Below are positions 1-7,184 of a stretch of DNA of 13,662 bases, piece by piece. Under the pieces are notes generated by a model. The model saw nothing but the letters and a program-made list of their open reading frames with translations. It had not been told where the DNA came from and did no database searches. The position numbers were made by a program, and so were the translations under genes. Source of the DNA: DASZXJ01 sp035545895 (lineage in GTDB: Bacteria; Planctomycetota; Phycisphaerae; Tepidisphaerales; Tepidisphaeraceae). Position 1 is the stretch's first letter. Each line of letters starts with the position of its first letter. The DNA lies in contig DASZXJ010000112.1 in assembly GCA_035545895.1 (NCBI GenBank), forward strand, positions 1 to 13,662, given 5' to 3'.

Positions 1-14
1 CTGGTCCGCACGTC

Positions 15-33
15 TTTTTTTTGGGGGGGGGGG
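15..33. repeat. T8-G11 homopolymer run
   Basis: Eight T (15-22) run directly into eleven G (23-33). This is the longest homopolymer block in the window and lies in non-coding sequence upstream of the first gene. Such tracts are prone to slippage and to base-calling errors, so the exact length is uncertain. No gene is assigned to it. Confidence 0.9.
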
Positions 34-119
34 TGTTTTGTAAGATTGTCCATGTTCCACGCAGAACCGGAATTGCGCCAATCGTTCGCTTGTCGCGCAA
101 CATTCGCGGAAAATTTTTT

Positions 120-150
120 TTGACTTTGCGATGGTCAATAACCTTTTAAT
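120..150 (+). promoter_or_regulatory. possible sigma70-type promoter for the RTX-repeat gene
   Basis: TTGACT (120-125) matches the -35 consensus at five of six positions, and TTTAAT (145-150) matches the -10 consensus at five of six. The spacer is 19 bp, longer than the ideal 17. A start near base 157 would give a leader of about 110 nt containing the hairpins at 184-216. Planctomycete promoters are poorly defined, so this is a candidate only. Confidence 0.3.
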
Positions 151-183
151 GGGCCGATTGTTTGGCTGCAAATGAAGTGTTTT

Positions 184-216
184 GGGCTTTACAAAGCCCA
201 CGGCGACGCCGTGGGC
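184..216 (+). promoter_or_regulatory. two overlapping, mutually exclusive hairpins in the leader
   Basis: GGGCTT (184-189) can pair with AAGCCC (194-199), with a further T-A pair possible. Alternatively GCCCACGGC (196-204) pairs perfectly over nine bases with GCCGTGGGC (208-216) around a GAC loop. Both use bases 196-199, so only one can form at a time. The second is the stronger. It is followed by GTTTGGGG rather than a clean U-run, so it is a poor intrinsic terminator. It could be an attenuator-like switch, a mobile palindromic repeat, or a remnant of the end of an upstream gene. Confidence 0.5.
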
Positions 217-268
217 GTTTGGGGAAATACTCAGTTTGACCATCGGTAAGACCCCGATTGCCTGGCGG

Positions 269-1033
269 ATGTCCAATCCGTCTACTGAAACGGTCATGAA
301 ACATTCCACCGTTGAATCGTTAGAGTCACGCCGGCTTTTGTCTGCTTCGGTATCGACGGGGCAGGTCAGTCCGCCAACGCGGTCTTCGGGAGCAGTTTCA
401 ACGAGTATCCAGCCGTATGTGCCGACGATTCGGAATGGGATCATCAACATCACCGGAACGCATAAAGCGGATGACCTGACCATCAGCCGGGAAGCCGGCA
501 AGCCTTTGGTGCCGCTTACGGCGCGGTTTTATGCGCTGATTTCCTCCATCGGCGATGTGATTGTGGCGCGGGGAACAGCGACTGGCGCGTTGCTGACGCC
601 GCCCCCGAGCGGCCAATCGGTTCAATCGCGAATTGTGGTTCCTTCGGGAAATTACATTCACATTCACGGCGGTGCGATTGATATTTTCGTTCAGGCGGGC
701 GGCATCAATGGAATTTCCGTCAACGCCGGCGACGGCAACGACCATGTGGTGATCGCCAAGAATGTGAGATTGCCCACCACGCTGCTCGGCGGCGCCGGCG
801 ACGACACGCTCGAAGGCGGCACGTCCAGCGACAGCCTTGACGGCGGGGCGGGCGATGACGTGCTGTTTGGCGGACATGGCGCTGCCGACGACCAACTCGA
901 CGGAGGCACGGGCAACGATATTTTCTATGTCGATGTCGGCGACACCGTGACCCATAACGGGGTGACCACGTTCATCGATCCCTTGCATGTCGGTTTGGCG
1001 GATGGGGTAATTACAAAGGTCATTCTGCTATGA
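269..1033 (+). CDS. LEPR-XLL protein with RTX-like calcium-binding repeats
   Basis: A protein of 254 residues, probably extracellular; its exact role is unknown. The N-terminus carries the LEPR-XLL motif (VESLESRRLLSA, residues 15-26). A beta-rich middle follows (about 45-150). Then come glycine/aspartate repeats of RTX type, GDGND (154-158), GGAGDD (174-179), GGAGDD (192-197) and GGTGND (212-217), which in known families bind calcium in a parallel beta-roll. The protein has no cysteine, no catalytic motif and no hydrophobic signal core. The ATG at 269 is chosen because it puts the motif glutamate at residue 19, matching residues 20-23 in the four downstream genes. ATG 296 would leave only nine residues before it, and a TTG at 182 falls inside a hairpin. 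No Shine-Dalgarno sequence is visible. The C-terminus (ITKVILL) does not resemble an RTX secretion signal, and no type I transporter is nearby. Calcium binding is inferred from the repeats. Confidence 0.8.
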   Translation: MSNPSTETVMKHSTVESLESRRLLSASVSTGQVSPPTRSSGAVSTSIQPYVPTIRNGIINITGTHKADDLTISREAGKPLVPLTARFYALISSIGDVIVARGTATGALLTPPPSGQSVQSRIVVPSGNYIHIHGGAIDIFVQAGGINGISVNAGDGNDHVVIAKNVRLPTTLLGGAGDDTLEGGTSSDSLDGGAGDDVLFGGHGAADDQLDGGTGNDIFYVDVGDTVTHNGVTTFIDPLHVGLADGVITKVILL

Positions 1034-1152
1034 CTGCGGTTTGCGATGGGTGAACCCGCCCCGGCGGCCGGATTACGGCTTTGACGATCCAGGATCAAAC
1101 CCAAAAGTCGGTTTATTCGGATTGAGCCTGACGAGCGAAAATAAGTTTCTCC

Positions 1153-1185
1153 GAATCGACGCTTGTAAACAATTCACATCGATTC
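1153..1185 (+). repeat. inverted repeat upstream of the M23 gene promoter
   Basis: GAATCGA (1153-1159) and TCGATTC (1179-1185) form a perfect 7-bp inverted repeat separated by 19 bases, ending five bases before the candidate -35 box at 1190. The left arm can instead pair upstream: CCGAAT and CGAC (1151-1160) match ATTCGG (1115-1120) and GTCG (1107-1110), leaving a 4-nt bulge. It could be an operator or a leader structure; chance is not excluded. Confidence 0.25.
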
Positions 1186-1189
1186 TTAA

Positions 1190-1218
1190 TTGACGCAATA
1201 TTGCCCGATTGCTAGGCT
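1190..1218 (+). promoter_or_regulatory. possible sigma70-type promoter for the M23 gene
   Basis: TTGACG (1190-1195) matches the -35 consensus at five of six positions. TAGGCT (1213-1218) has the conserved first TA and last T of a -10 box. The spacer is exactly 17 bp. The implied transcript starts about 27 bases before the ATG at 1252, giving a short leader with a good Shine-Dalgarno sequence. Confidence 0.35.
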
Positions 1219-1238
1219 TTTTTCCGATCTTTGTAAGC

Positions 1239-1249
1239 GGGAGTGGAGG
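1239..1249 (+). promoter_or_regulatory. ribosome binding site fixing the start at 1252
   Basis: GGGAG (1239-1243) lies 8 bases before the ATG at 1252. A second purine block, GGAGG (1245-1249), sits too close to be ideal for that ATG. An in-frame GTG at 1243 falls inside this purine-rich stretch, so ATG 1252 is the better start. This is the clearest Shine-Dalgarno sequence in the window. Confidence 0.6.
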
Positions 1250-1251
1250 AT

Positions 1252-4200
1252 ATGCCACGCAACCGTCGCATTGTCAGGGCAAGTCAAAAAACGGTCAGCG
1301 AAGCATTGGAATCGCGATGTTTGCTGAGCGGCAATATTCACATGGTCGGTGTGTCGCTTGTCGATCAGAGCTTTAATCCAATCTCCACTCCCAGCGCGGG
1401 CAGCCAGGTTTATCTTAAGATTGATTTTACAACGGTCGGTCTGCCCGCCAACGCGACGTACAACGTTTCGCCGACGGTGAACGGGTACACCTCGTCTTTT
1501 CCTGTTACCTGGGGCGCTGGCAATCCAGGTACGGACAACTGGTCGTTCTATTACGGATTATTTCCGATCGTGCGAGGGACTGCCACCGCCAGCGCCACGC
1601 TCGATCCGCTGAACAATGTTGCCGAGACCAATGAGTCGGATAATACGGGGTCGATTACTTATACCGGGGTGCAATTGCCGTTCACCGGGAAGATGGCCCA
1701 GCCCATCGCGGGAGTCGCCGAGCGCACGTATTCGTATGCGAGTTACGTCGATGTGAATTCGTCCTCGCCGGGCTTTGCCGACTATCGAGGCGGGCCTCTT
1801 ACATATGATGGACACGCCGGCATCGACATGACGGTGTCCAGTTTCACGGACAGCGACGCGGGCATTCCCATCATTGCGACGCTGGGCGGAACCGTCGTTG
1901 TCGCGCAGGACGGCTATTATGATCGCAATACAGGGGGCTCGTTTGATGCCGGCAATTATGTCGAGATCGACAGTGGCAATGGCTACCAGGAATATTATTA
2001 CCACTTGCGCGAAGGGTCCGTCGGCGTGCAGGTGGGGCAGACGGTGCAGCAGGGGCAGGTCATCGGGTTGATGGGCGCTTCGGGCAATGCGTTTGGCGCG
2101 CATCTGCATTTTGAAATGCAAAACGGCGGAGCGTTTGAGCCGTTCCAAGACCCGTTTACCTATTGGCAGAACCCCGTGCCATATCAGGGCGACGTGGAAG
2201 CGGTCATCGATTCGGGCATCACCAATTACGATCCGAGTTCGATTCTGAATATGTATGAGCGCCCGCCGGAATATCGGAATTTCAAGCAGCAGTCGGGGCA
2301 GACGGCTTACGCGTGGTTTAAGTACGATTCGGCGGCGGGCGAGCCGGTGTCGATCACGTACTATCGTCCCAACGGCACGGTGTATATAGCGGCGAACTTC
2401 ACCTCATTCGACAACGCCGGGGGTTACACGTATGTCGGCCCTCCGCTGCCCAGCACGCCGGACCTGGGAACCTGGCAGGTGGCGTTCAGTCTCAACGGAA
2501 AGGAGCTGGCGCGTAATTCGTTCACGGTTGGCGCAAGTGGTGCTGCCGCGGTGCGGGTCGATTTTGGTTCCACGTTCATTGCCAACAATCGCGAAACGCC
2601 GATTGATGGCGGGACGTTTGCCCAGGGAAATTCGGCGACGACGCTCAATTTGACAGTCACCAATTACGGCAACTTTTCAATGTCCCCCGGCAATCTGACC
2701 CTGCCTGCCGGCTGGACTGTGGTCGATGGCCTGGCGCCGACAATCGCTGCCGGTGCGACCGATACGGTGAGCGTTAAAGTCGATACCAGCATGGTGGGAT
2801 ATCGTTACGGATATCTGTCGTTCACGACCAATGATCCCAACGCGCCGACCTATTCATTTGCACTGGAAGGGACAGTTAATCCCACGGCTGCAACGCCGGC
2901 GGTGTCGATTTACACGCGCAATAGCGCGGCATCGGAGACGGGATTGCAGCCCGGCGTGGTGCGCGTTCGTCGCACCGGCGATACGTCCAGCTCGCTGGTG
3001 GTGAATTTGAACATTACCGGCACGGCCGGCAATGGCAGCGATTACTCTACCGTCGGCGCGACTGTCACGATTCCGGCCGGCCAGAGCACGGCCTCGGTCA
3101 TCGTCACGCCCATCAACGACAGCTCGCCCGAATCGACCGAAACCGCCATCATTTCGCTGGGCGCCGGGTCGTATGTGGCGGGGGTAAACAATACCGCGAC
3201 GATCAACATCGCCGACAACGACTCCACCGGCACTGCAAGCATTACCGGCACGGTTTATCTCGATAAGAATTTCAACACCTATCAAGACAGCGGCGAAGGC
3301 GCGGTGCAGGGCGTGGTGATGTTTCTGGATAACAATTCCAACGGCGTGCTTGACGCCGGCGAGCCACAAACCACGACCAACGCGAGCGGCGTCTATACGT
3401 TTTCGTCCCTCCCGGCCGGTTTTTACAACGTCCGCGCCAGCAGCACCGCGTACATCCTGAGCACGCCGGTCGGTGCATATTCCGTCGCGACCGGCCAGAC
3501 GCTGACGGTAAACCTGGGCGCGTTTCCCATTTCCTTCACGGGCACGGGCAACGATGATGTGTTCACCATTGCACCGGCAACTACGAACAATCGCGAACTG
3601 ATTACCGCGGGTGGAATCACTTATAACGCGATCCGCTCGCAATTGCCGTCACTCACATTTAGCGGCGCGGGCGGCAACGACACGTTTACCATCGATGCCT
3701 CGATGCTATCGGCTCCGCCGGGCATTTTCTCAACGACGCCAATCACTTGGTCAGGCGGCACGGGAACCAATTCCGTCACCATCGTCAATACCAGCGCATC
3801 GCAGGACCTGAATGTGCAGGCGAGCCAGCTTGCAATCGCCGGCACGACGGTTTCATTCACGGGCACTCAGGTCATTCTCGATGGGACGTATGGCTCGGCA
3901 GTACCGCTCAACAGTCTGACCGTCGGGTCCGGCACGGTGTCATTGGCAACGAATAAGAGCCTGGCGCTGAAGGTCGGCACGGTTTCGCTGAGCGGGACCG
4001 GCTCGCTGAATCTCGCGAACAATGACATGATTGTGACGGGCATGATCGCTGACAGCGTTCGCGCATTGCTGGCTGGTGGTTACGCAAATGGTGCATGGAC
4101 GGGCACGGGGATCAACTCGTCGGCGGTGGCATCCGTATCTGGCTCGACCCTGGGCTTTGCGCTGGCGAGCGATATCGGTTCGCCCGCGACGTTTGATGGC

Positions 4201-5016
4201 CAGCCGGTCATCGGCTCAAACGTGCTCGTGCGCTACACGTTGGGCGGCGATGCCAATCTCGATCGCACGGTCGATCTGAGCGATATGATCTATTTCGCGC
4301 CCAACTGGTTCACCACCGCCAATCGTTTTTCGCAAGGGGATTTCAATTATGACGGGACGGTGAATGCAAAAGACCTGACGATCCTCGCGCACAACAATCA
4401 GCAGCACATCACGCCTCCCTCGCCGGCGGCACCGCTGGCGCAGCCGATTGAAATTGCTCCAGCCGGGCCGGCTCTGGAAAGCAATTCGACCGTATATCTA
4501 AGCGATCTCACGCCGACTTCCGCAGTCAATGGCTGGGGAACATTTGAAAAAGACCGCAGCAACGGGGAAGCGGGCTCACACGATGGTCATGGGATCGCGC
4601 TGAACGGCAAGTCATATGACAAGGGCCTTGGCGTGCATGCCGGTTCGACGATTGTTTACAATCTGGACGGGAAATATTCGCAGTTCCTTGCTGATATCGG
4701 TGTGGATGATGAAGTGGGAAGCAAAGGATCAGTCGTCTTCCATGTTTATGCAGACAACAGGAAAATTTACGACAGCGGCAAGATGACCGGCAACAGTGTC
4801 ACGCAATCCGTTGGTCTTGATGTCGCCGGAGCCAGGCAACTCAAGCTGGTCGTCACCGATTCTGGCAATGGCAGGGATTTTGATCACGCGGACTGGGCCA
4901 ATGCCCGGTTGCTTTTGCAGCAGGCATCCAATACTTCGATGGCGGCGGTGACATCAAGCACGGGCAACAAACGAACGGCCAAACTGTCTGATTTGGTCTC
5001 GACCGTGCCAGTTTAG
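1252..5016 (+). CDS. multidomain LEPR-XLL surface protein with M23 metallopeptidase, dockerin-like and NPCBM domains
   Basis: A 1254-residue mosaic, likely secreted or surface-held. In order: LEPR-XLL tag (17-26, EALESRCLLS); CARDB-like beta domain (about 28-140); M23 (lysostaphin/LytM-type) peptidase (about 182-305); an unassigned beta domain (310-430); choice-of-anchor-D/ASH-like (433-543); Calx-beta (547-656); SdrD_B/Cna-B-like (662-757); a beta-helix-like stretch (758-990); dockerin-like (995-1052); Pro/Ala linker; NPCBM carbohydrate-binding module (1082-1222); tail ending KLSDLVSTVPV. The peptidase has HxxxD (H188, D192), H251 in YYYHL, and HLH (H284, H286). By analogy with LytM, H188, D192 and H286 bind zinc and H251 and H284 are catalytic, so it looks active. 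M23 enzymes usually cleave peptidoglycan cross-bridges; the substrate here is unknown. The only cysteine in the protein is C23, inside the tag. No Sec signal or membrane segment is visible. Its last 170 residues are closely related to the end of the propeller gene at 7185. Confidence 0.9.
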   Translation: MPRNRRIVRASQKTVSEALESRCLLSGNIHMVGVSLVDQSFNPISTPSAGSQVYLKIDFTTVGLPANATYNVSPTVNGYTSSFPVTWGAGNPGTDNWSFYYGLFPIVRGTATASATLDPLNNVAETNESDNTGSITYTGVQLPFTGKMAQPIAGVAERTYSYASYVDVNSSSPGFADYRGGPLTYDGHAGIDMTVSSFTDSDAGIPIIATLGGTVVVAQDGYYDRNTGGSFDAGNYVEIDSGNGYQEYYYHLREGSVGVQVGQTVQQGQVIGLMGASGNAFGAHLHFEMQNGGAFEPFQDPFTYWQNPVPYQGDVEAVIDSGITNYDPSSILNMYERPPEYRNFKQQSGQTAYAWFKYDSAAGEPVSITYYRPNGTVYIAANFTSFDNAGGYTYVGPPLPSTPDLGTWQVAFSLNGKELARNSFTVGASGAAAVRVDFGSTFIANNRETPIDGGTFAQGNSATTLNLTVTNYGNFSMSPGNLTLPAGWTVVDGLAPTIAAGATDTVSVKVDTSMVGYRYGYLSFTTNDPNAPTYSFALEGTVNPTAATPAVSIYTRNSAASETGLQPGVVRVRRTGDTSSSLVVNLNITGTAGNGSDYSTVGATVTIPAGQSTASVIVTPINDSSPESTETAIISLGAGSYVAGVNNTATINIADNDSTGTASITGTVYLDKNFNTYQDSGEGAVQGVVMFLDNNSNGVLDAGEPQTTTNASGVYTFSSLPAGFYNVRASSTAYILSTPVGAYSVATGQTLTVNLGAFPISFTGTGNDDVFTIAPATTNNRELITAGGITYNAIRSQLPSLTFSGAGGNDTFTIDASMLSAPPGIFSTTPITWSGGTGTNSVTIVNTSASQDLNVQASQLAIAGTTVSFTGTQVILDGTYGSAVPLNSLTVGSGTVSLATNKSLALKVGTVSLSGTGSLNLANNDMIVTGMIADSVRALLAGGYANGAWTGTGINSSAVASVSGSTLGFALASDIGSPATFDGQPVIGSNVLVRYTLGGDANLDRTVDLSDMIYFAPNWFTTANRFSQGDFNYDGTVNAKDLTILAHNNQQHITPPSPAAPLAQPIEIAPAGPALESNSTVYLSDLTPTSAVNGWGTFEKDRSNGEAGSHDGHGIALNGKSYDKGLGVHAGSTIVYNLDGKYSQFLADIGVDDEVGSKGSVVFHVYADNRKIYDSGKMTGNSVTQSVGLDVAGARQLKLVVTDSGNGRDFDHADWANARLLLQQASNTSMAAVTSSTGNKRTAKLSDLVSTVPV
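4240..4407 (+). repeat. dockerin-like module, copy 1 (M23 gene)
   Basis: This segment codes for two EF-hand-like calcium loops. The first has D1000, N1002, D1004, D1008 and D1011; the second has D1030, N1032, D1034, N1038 and D1041. The two loops are joined by a PNWF-containing helix. Related copies lie at 6960-7127 and 9417-9584. Copies 1 and 2 share the exact DNA stretch GATTTCAATTATGACGG in the second loop, while the surrounding codons have diverged. Confidence 0.85.
4495..4917 (+). repeat. NPCBM-coding segment, copy 1
   Basis: This encodes 141 residues from YLSDLTP to ARLLL, including KGLGVHAGSTI, IGVDDE, KIYDSG and TDSGNG, all hallmarks of the NPCBM (novel putative carbohydrate-binding module) family. 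It matches the segment at 10521-10940 at about 70 percent of residues by eye, with one single-residue gap. The DNA differs at many third positions, so this is an old duplication kept by selection rather than a recent copy. Confidence 0.85.
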
Positions 5017-5040
5017 GGCTGGTTTAACGCATAAAGGGCC

Positions 5041-5077
5041 GCAATTTCCGGGATTTTGGGCCATTTTTCGAAATTGC
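5041..5077 (+). terminator. possible terminator hairpin after the M23 gene
   Basis: GCAATTTC (5041-5048) and GAAATTGC (5070-5077) form a perfect 8-bp inverted repeat 25 bases after the stop codon, with a 21-nt loop. A nested GGCC...GGCC pair (5037-5040 with 5059-5062) followed by five T is an alternative terminator-like shape. Neither is a textbook GC-rich hairpin with a U-run, so confidence is low. Confidence 0.3.
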
Positions 5078-5094
5078 CCGCGAATCCCATTTTC

Positions 5095-5125
5095 TTGCAC
5101 AAAACTAAAAATCCGAAGGTAAAAT
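5095..5125 (+). promoter_or_regulatory. possible promoter for the sedolisin gene
   Basis: TAAAAT (5120-5125) is a five-of-six -10 box. The best upstream partner is TTGCAC (5095-5100) at a 19-bp spacing, a weak -35 box. A start near 5132 would leave a leader of about 20 nt with no Shine-Dalgarno sequence before the ATG at 5151. Confidence 0.25.
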
Positions 5126-5150
5126 CCCCGGTTCGGTCACCCATTTACGC

Positions 5151-7139
5151 ATGACGTTTGATCAGAGGTCAAAGAGAAATTGCGACGATCGTTTCCTCGT
5201 TGAAGCGCTCGAGCCGCGTTGTTTGATGTCCGCGCACATTCCTCACGCATCGCCGACCTTCCGCGTCGTTACGCGCAAAGGCAGCACCCAACCCGCCGCG
5301 ACCGTCGGGCCCAACGGTTTTACGCCGGCGCAAATGCGTCACGCCTACGGATTGGACGACATTTTCCTGAACGGCAATCTCGCCAACGGCACGGGCCAAA
5401 CGGTGGCGATCATCGATGCGTACGACAATCCAAAGTTTGTGAGCAGCAGCAACGCCGCCTATGCGACAAGCGACCTGTTCAAATTCAACCAGCAATTCGG
5501 GTTGCCGCAGTTTGGAACGCCCGGCGGGCCGACTTTTACCAAGGTCAATCAGACCGGCGGCACGAGTTATCCAGCGGGCAGCAAAACATGGGGCGAGGAA
5601 ATCGCGCTCGATGTCGAATGGGTTCACGCGTTGGCGCCCGGCGCCAATATTGTTCTGGTGGAAGCCACGAACAACAGCCTGGCCAATCTGGTGACGGCCG
5701 CGGTGGGCTGGGCGCGAACACAGATCGGCATATCCGTCATCTCCATGAGTTTCGGCGGCACCGAGTTTGCCGATGAGACAACGAGCAGCTACGACGGCAA
5801 ATTTACAACACCCGCCGGGCACAATGGGATTACGTTCCTGGCGTCCACGGGCGACAACAGCGCGCCTGGCGGATATCCTGCATATTCCCCCAACGTGGTC
5901 GCCGTCGGTGGTACAACGCTGTCTCTCAGCGGCGGCAACTACGCCGGCGAAACCGGCTGGAACAAGAGCGGCGGCGGAATCAGCGCCTACGAAGCCAAGC
6001 CATCCTATCAATCATCCGTCACGCAGAGTTCGACCCGTCGCACGATTCCCGACATCGCGTTCGATGCCGATCCCGCCAGCGGCGTGCCGATTTATGACTC
6101 GTACAGCCAGGGCACGGCCGCGCCATGGATCAAAATCGGCGGCACGAGTTTGTCGGCGCCGGCGTGGGCGGCGTTTATCGCCATGACGAATCAGGTGCGT
6201 GTCGCCGCCGGCCTGGGGACATTGAACGGCAGGAACGACACGCTCCCAATGCTTTATTCCATGCCGCAATCGAATTTCCATGATATCACCAGCGGCAACA
6301 ACGGATTTGCCGCCGCCGCCGGATACGATCTGCTGACCGGCCGCGGAACTCCGCGAACCGAGCCTGTGCTTGGCGATTTGCTCAGCGGCAAGCCGACCAT
6401 TCCCGATCTTGCTGCGACTTCTGATACAGGCAGCAGCGCATCGGACAATCTCACCAAGCTCAGCACGCCTCATTTTGTCGGGCTCGCGCCCAGCGGCAGC
6501 ACGGTGGAGATTCTGTCCGATGGAATCGTCGTCGGCTCGGGCCTGGCTGCCAATGGAAGTTACGACATCGCATTGAGCACACCCCTGACCAATGGCCAGC
6601 ACAATATTACATCTCGCATCGGTGCGATCACATCCGCGGGAGCCGTCAGCGTCAACATTGATCTGATTGCTCCAACAGTGACCGGCTCAACATTCTTCTA
6701 TGATACGGGTCATTCTGTTCAGTTTGATTTTTCTGATGATGTGTCGTCTTCAATGTCGCCTGGCGCTGCGACCGTGACCGCTGTGGGCGGCGGACCGAAC
6801 CTGGTCGCGGGATATGGTTATGGCCCGGGAAATAGCGCGACGTTCCAACTGCCCATTTCGATGAGCGATGGCTATTACAACGCGAAACTGATTGCCTCTT
6901 CGGTTGTCGATGCGGCGGGCAATTCGATGGCGGCTGACTTTATCTTTGGCTTTTTCGTTCTTGGCGGCGATGCCAACCATGACGGGACGGTCGATCTGAC
7001 CGACATGATCGCATTCTCCCCCAACTGGCTGACCGGCGGCAAGACATTCAGCCAGGGCGATTTCAATTATGACGGCACCGTGGATGCCCGCGACCTGACC
7101 ATTCTTGCCAATCATTGGCAGCAGACGCTACTTTCGTAA
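5151..7139 (+). CDS. LEPR-XLL sedolisin-family (S53) serine peptidase with C-terminal dockerin-like module
   Basis: A 662-residue secreted-type endopeptidase. LEPR-XLL tag at 17-28 (VEALEPRCLMSA), the only copy here with the classic LEPR spelling. The catalytic domain runs about 57-410. Family landmarks are the entry motif TPAQMRHAYG, ExxxD in WGEEIALDVEW (E150, D154), the oxyanion aspartate in STGDNS (D235), the nucleophile in GGTSLSAPAWA (S333), and the calcium-site motifs FHDI (D378) and GYD (D393). The Glu-Asp-Ser set is complete, so it looks active; sedolisins usually work at acid pH. S53 enzymes normally carry a propeptide of around 180 residues, but here only about 30 residues separate tag and catalytic domain. 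Two Ig-like domains follow (about 417-505 and 505-603), then a dockerin-like module (604-659) that ends the protein. Its only cysteines are C11 and C24, both in the N-terminal tag region. The next gene starts 45 bp downstream, so the two may share a transcript. Confidence 0.92.
   Translation: MTFDQRSKRNCDDRFLVEALEPRCLMSAHIPHASPTFRVVTRKGSTQPAATVGPNGFTPAQMRHAYGLDDIFLNGNLANGTGQTVAIIDAYDNPKFVSSSNAAYATSDLFKFNQQFGLPQFGTPGGPTFTKVNQTGGTSYPAGSKTWGEEIALDVEWVHALAPGANIVLVEATNNSLANLVTAAVGWARTQIGISVISMSFGGTEFADETTSSYDGKFTTPAGHNGITFLASTGDNSAPGGYPAYSPNVVAVGGTTLSLSGGNYAGETGWNKSGGGISAYEAKPSYQSSVTQSSTRRTIPDIAFDADPASGVPIYDSYSQGTAAPWIKIGGTSLSAPAWAAFIAMTNQVRVAAGLGTLNGRNDTLPMLYSMPQSNFHDITSGNNGFAAAAGYDLLTGRGTPRTEPVLGDLLSGKPTIPDLAATSDTGSSASDNLTKLSTPHFVGLAPSGSTVEILSDGIVVGSGLAANGSYDIALSTPLTNGQHNITSRIGAITSAGAVSVNIDLIAPTVTGSTFFYDTGHSVQFDFSDDVSSSMSPGAATVTAVGGGPNLVAGYGYGPGNSATFQLPISMSDGYYNAKLIASSVVDAAGNSMAADFIFGFFVLGGDANHDGTVDLTDMIAFSPNWLTGGKTFSQGDFNYDGTVDARDLTILANHWQQTLLS
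6960..7127 (+). repeat. dockerin-like module, copy 2 (sedolisin gene)
   Basis: The first calcium loop has D607, N609, D611, D615 and D618; the second has D637, N639, D641, D645 and D648. This copy sits at the extreme C-terminus, the usual place for dockerins. In copies 1 and 3 the protein continues for another 200-480 residues. The shared core is GGDAN, then PNW, then FSQGDFNYDG. Confidence 0.85.
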
Positions 7140-7148
7140 TGTTGGACA

Positions 7149-7176
7149 GCATATTTGTGACGGCATATTTGTGATG
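7149..7176 (+). repeat. 14-bp tandem direct repeat between sedolisin and propeller genes
   Basis: GCATATTTGTGACG (7149-7162) is followed immediately by GCATATTTGTGATG (7163-7176), differing at one base. It fills most of the 45-bp gap and ends 8 bases before the ATG at 7185. It could be a tandem operator or a small slippage duplication. GGGG (7176-7179) just after it is the nearest thing to a Shine-Dalgarno sequence. Confidence 0.75.
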
Positions 7177-7184
7177 GGGCGAAG

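Noticed and set aside
3..150. Open frame from the window edge to a stop at 148-150, possibly the tail of an upstream gene
   Set aside because: The frame passes through the T8-G11 tract and translates to low-complexity sequence with no recognisable motif. Another frame is also open over most of the stretch, so there is no support for coding.
182..268. Upstream TTG start for the RTX-repeat gene
   Set aside because: It would add 29 residues encoded by a strong hairpin and would move the LEPR-XLL tag about 29 residues further from the start than in the four neighbouring genes.
1086..1096. Short palindrome GATCCAGGATC after the RTX-repeat gene, considered as a terminator
   Set aside because: The single-base loop cannot form a hairpin and no T-run follows.
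1315..1335. Lipoprotein signal at C23 of the M23 protein (and C24 of the sedolisin)
   Set aside because: The residues before the cysteine are ESR or EPR, not a lipobox of the type L[AS][GA]C, and there is no hydrophobic segment upstream.
3553..3700. RTX-like GNDD and GGNDT motifs in the M23 protein
   Set aside because: Only two isolated matches without the nine-residue spacing of RTX repeats; they fit the common planctomycete beta-helix-like repeat stretch better.
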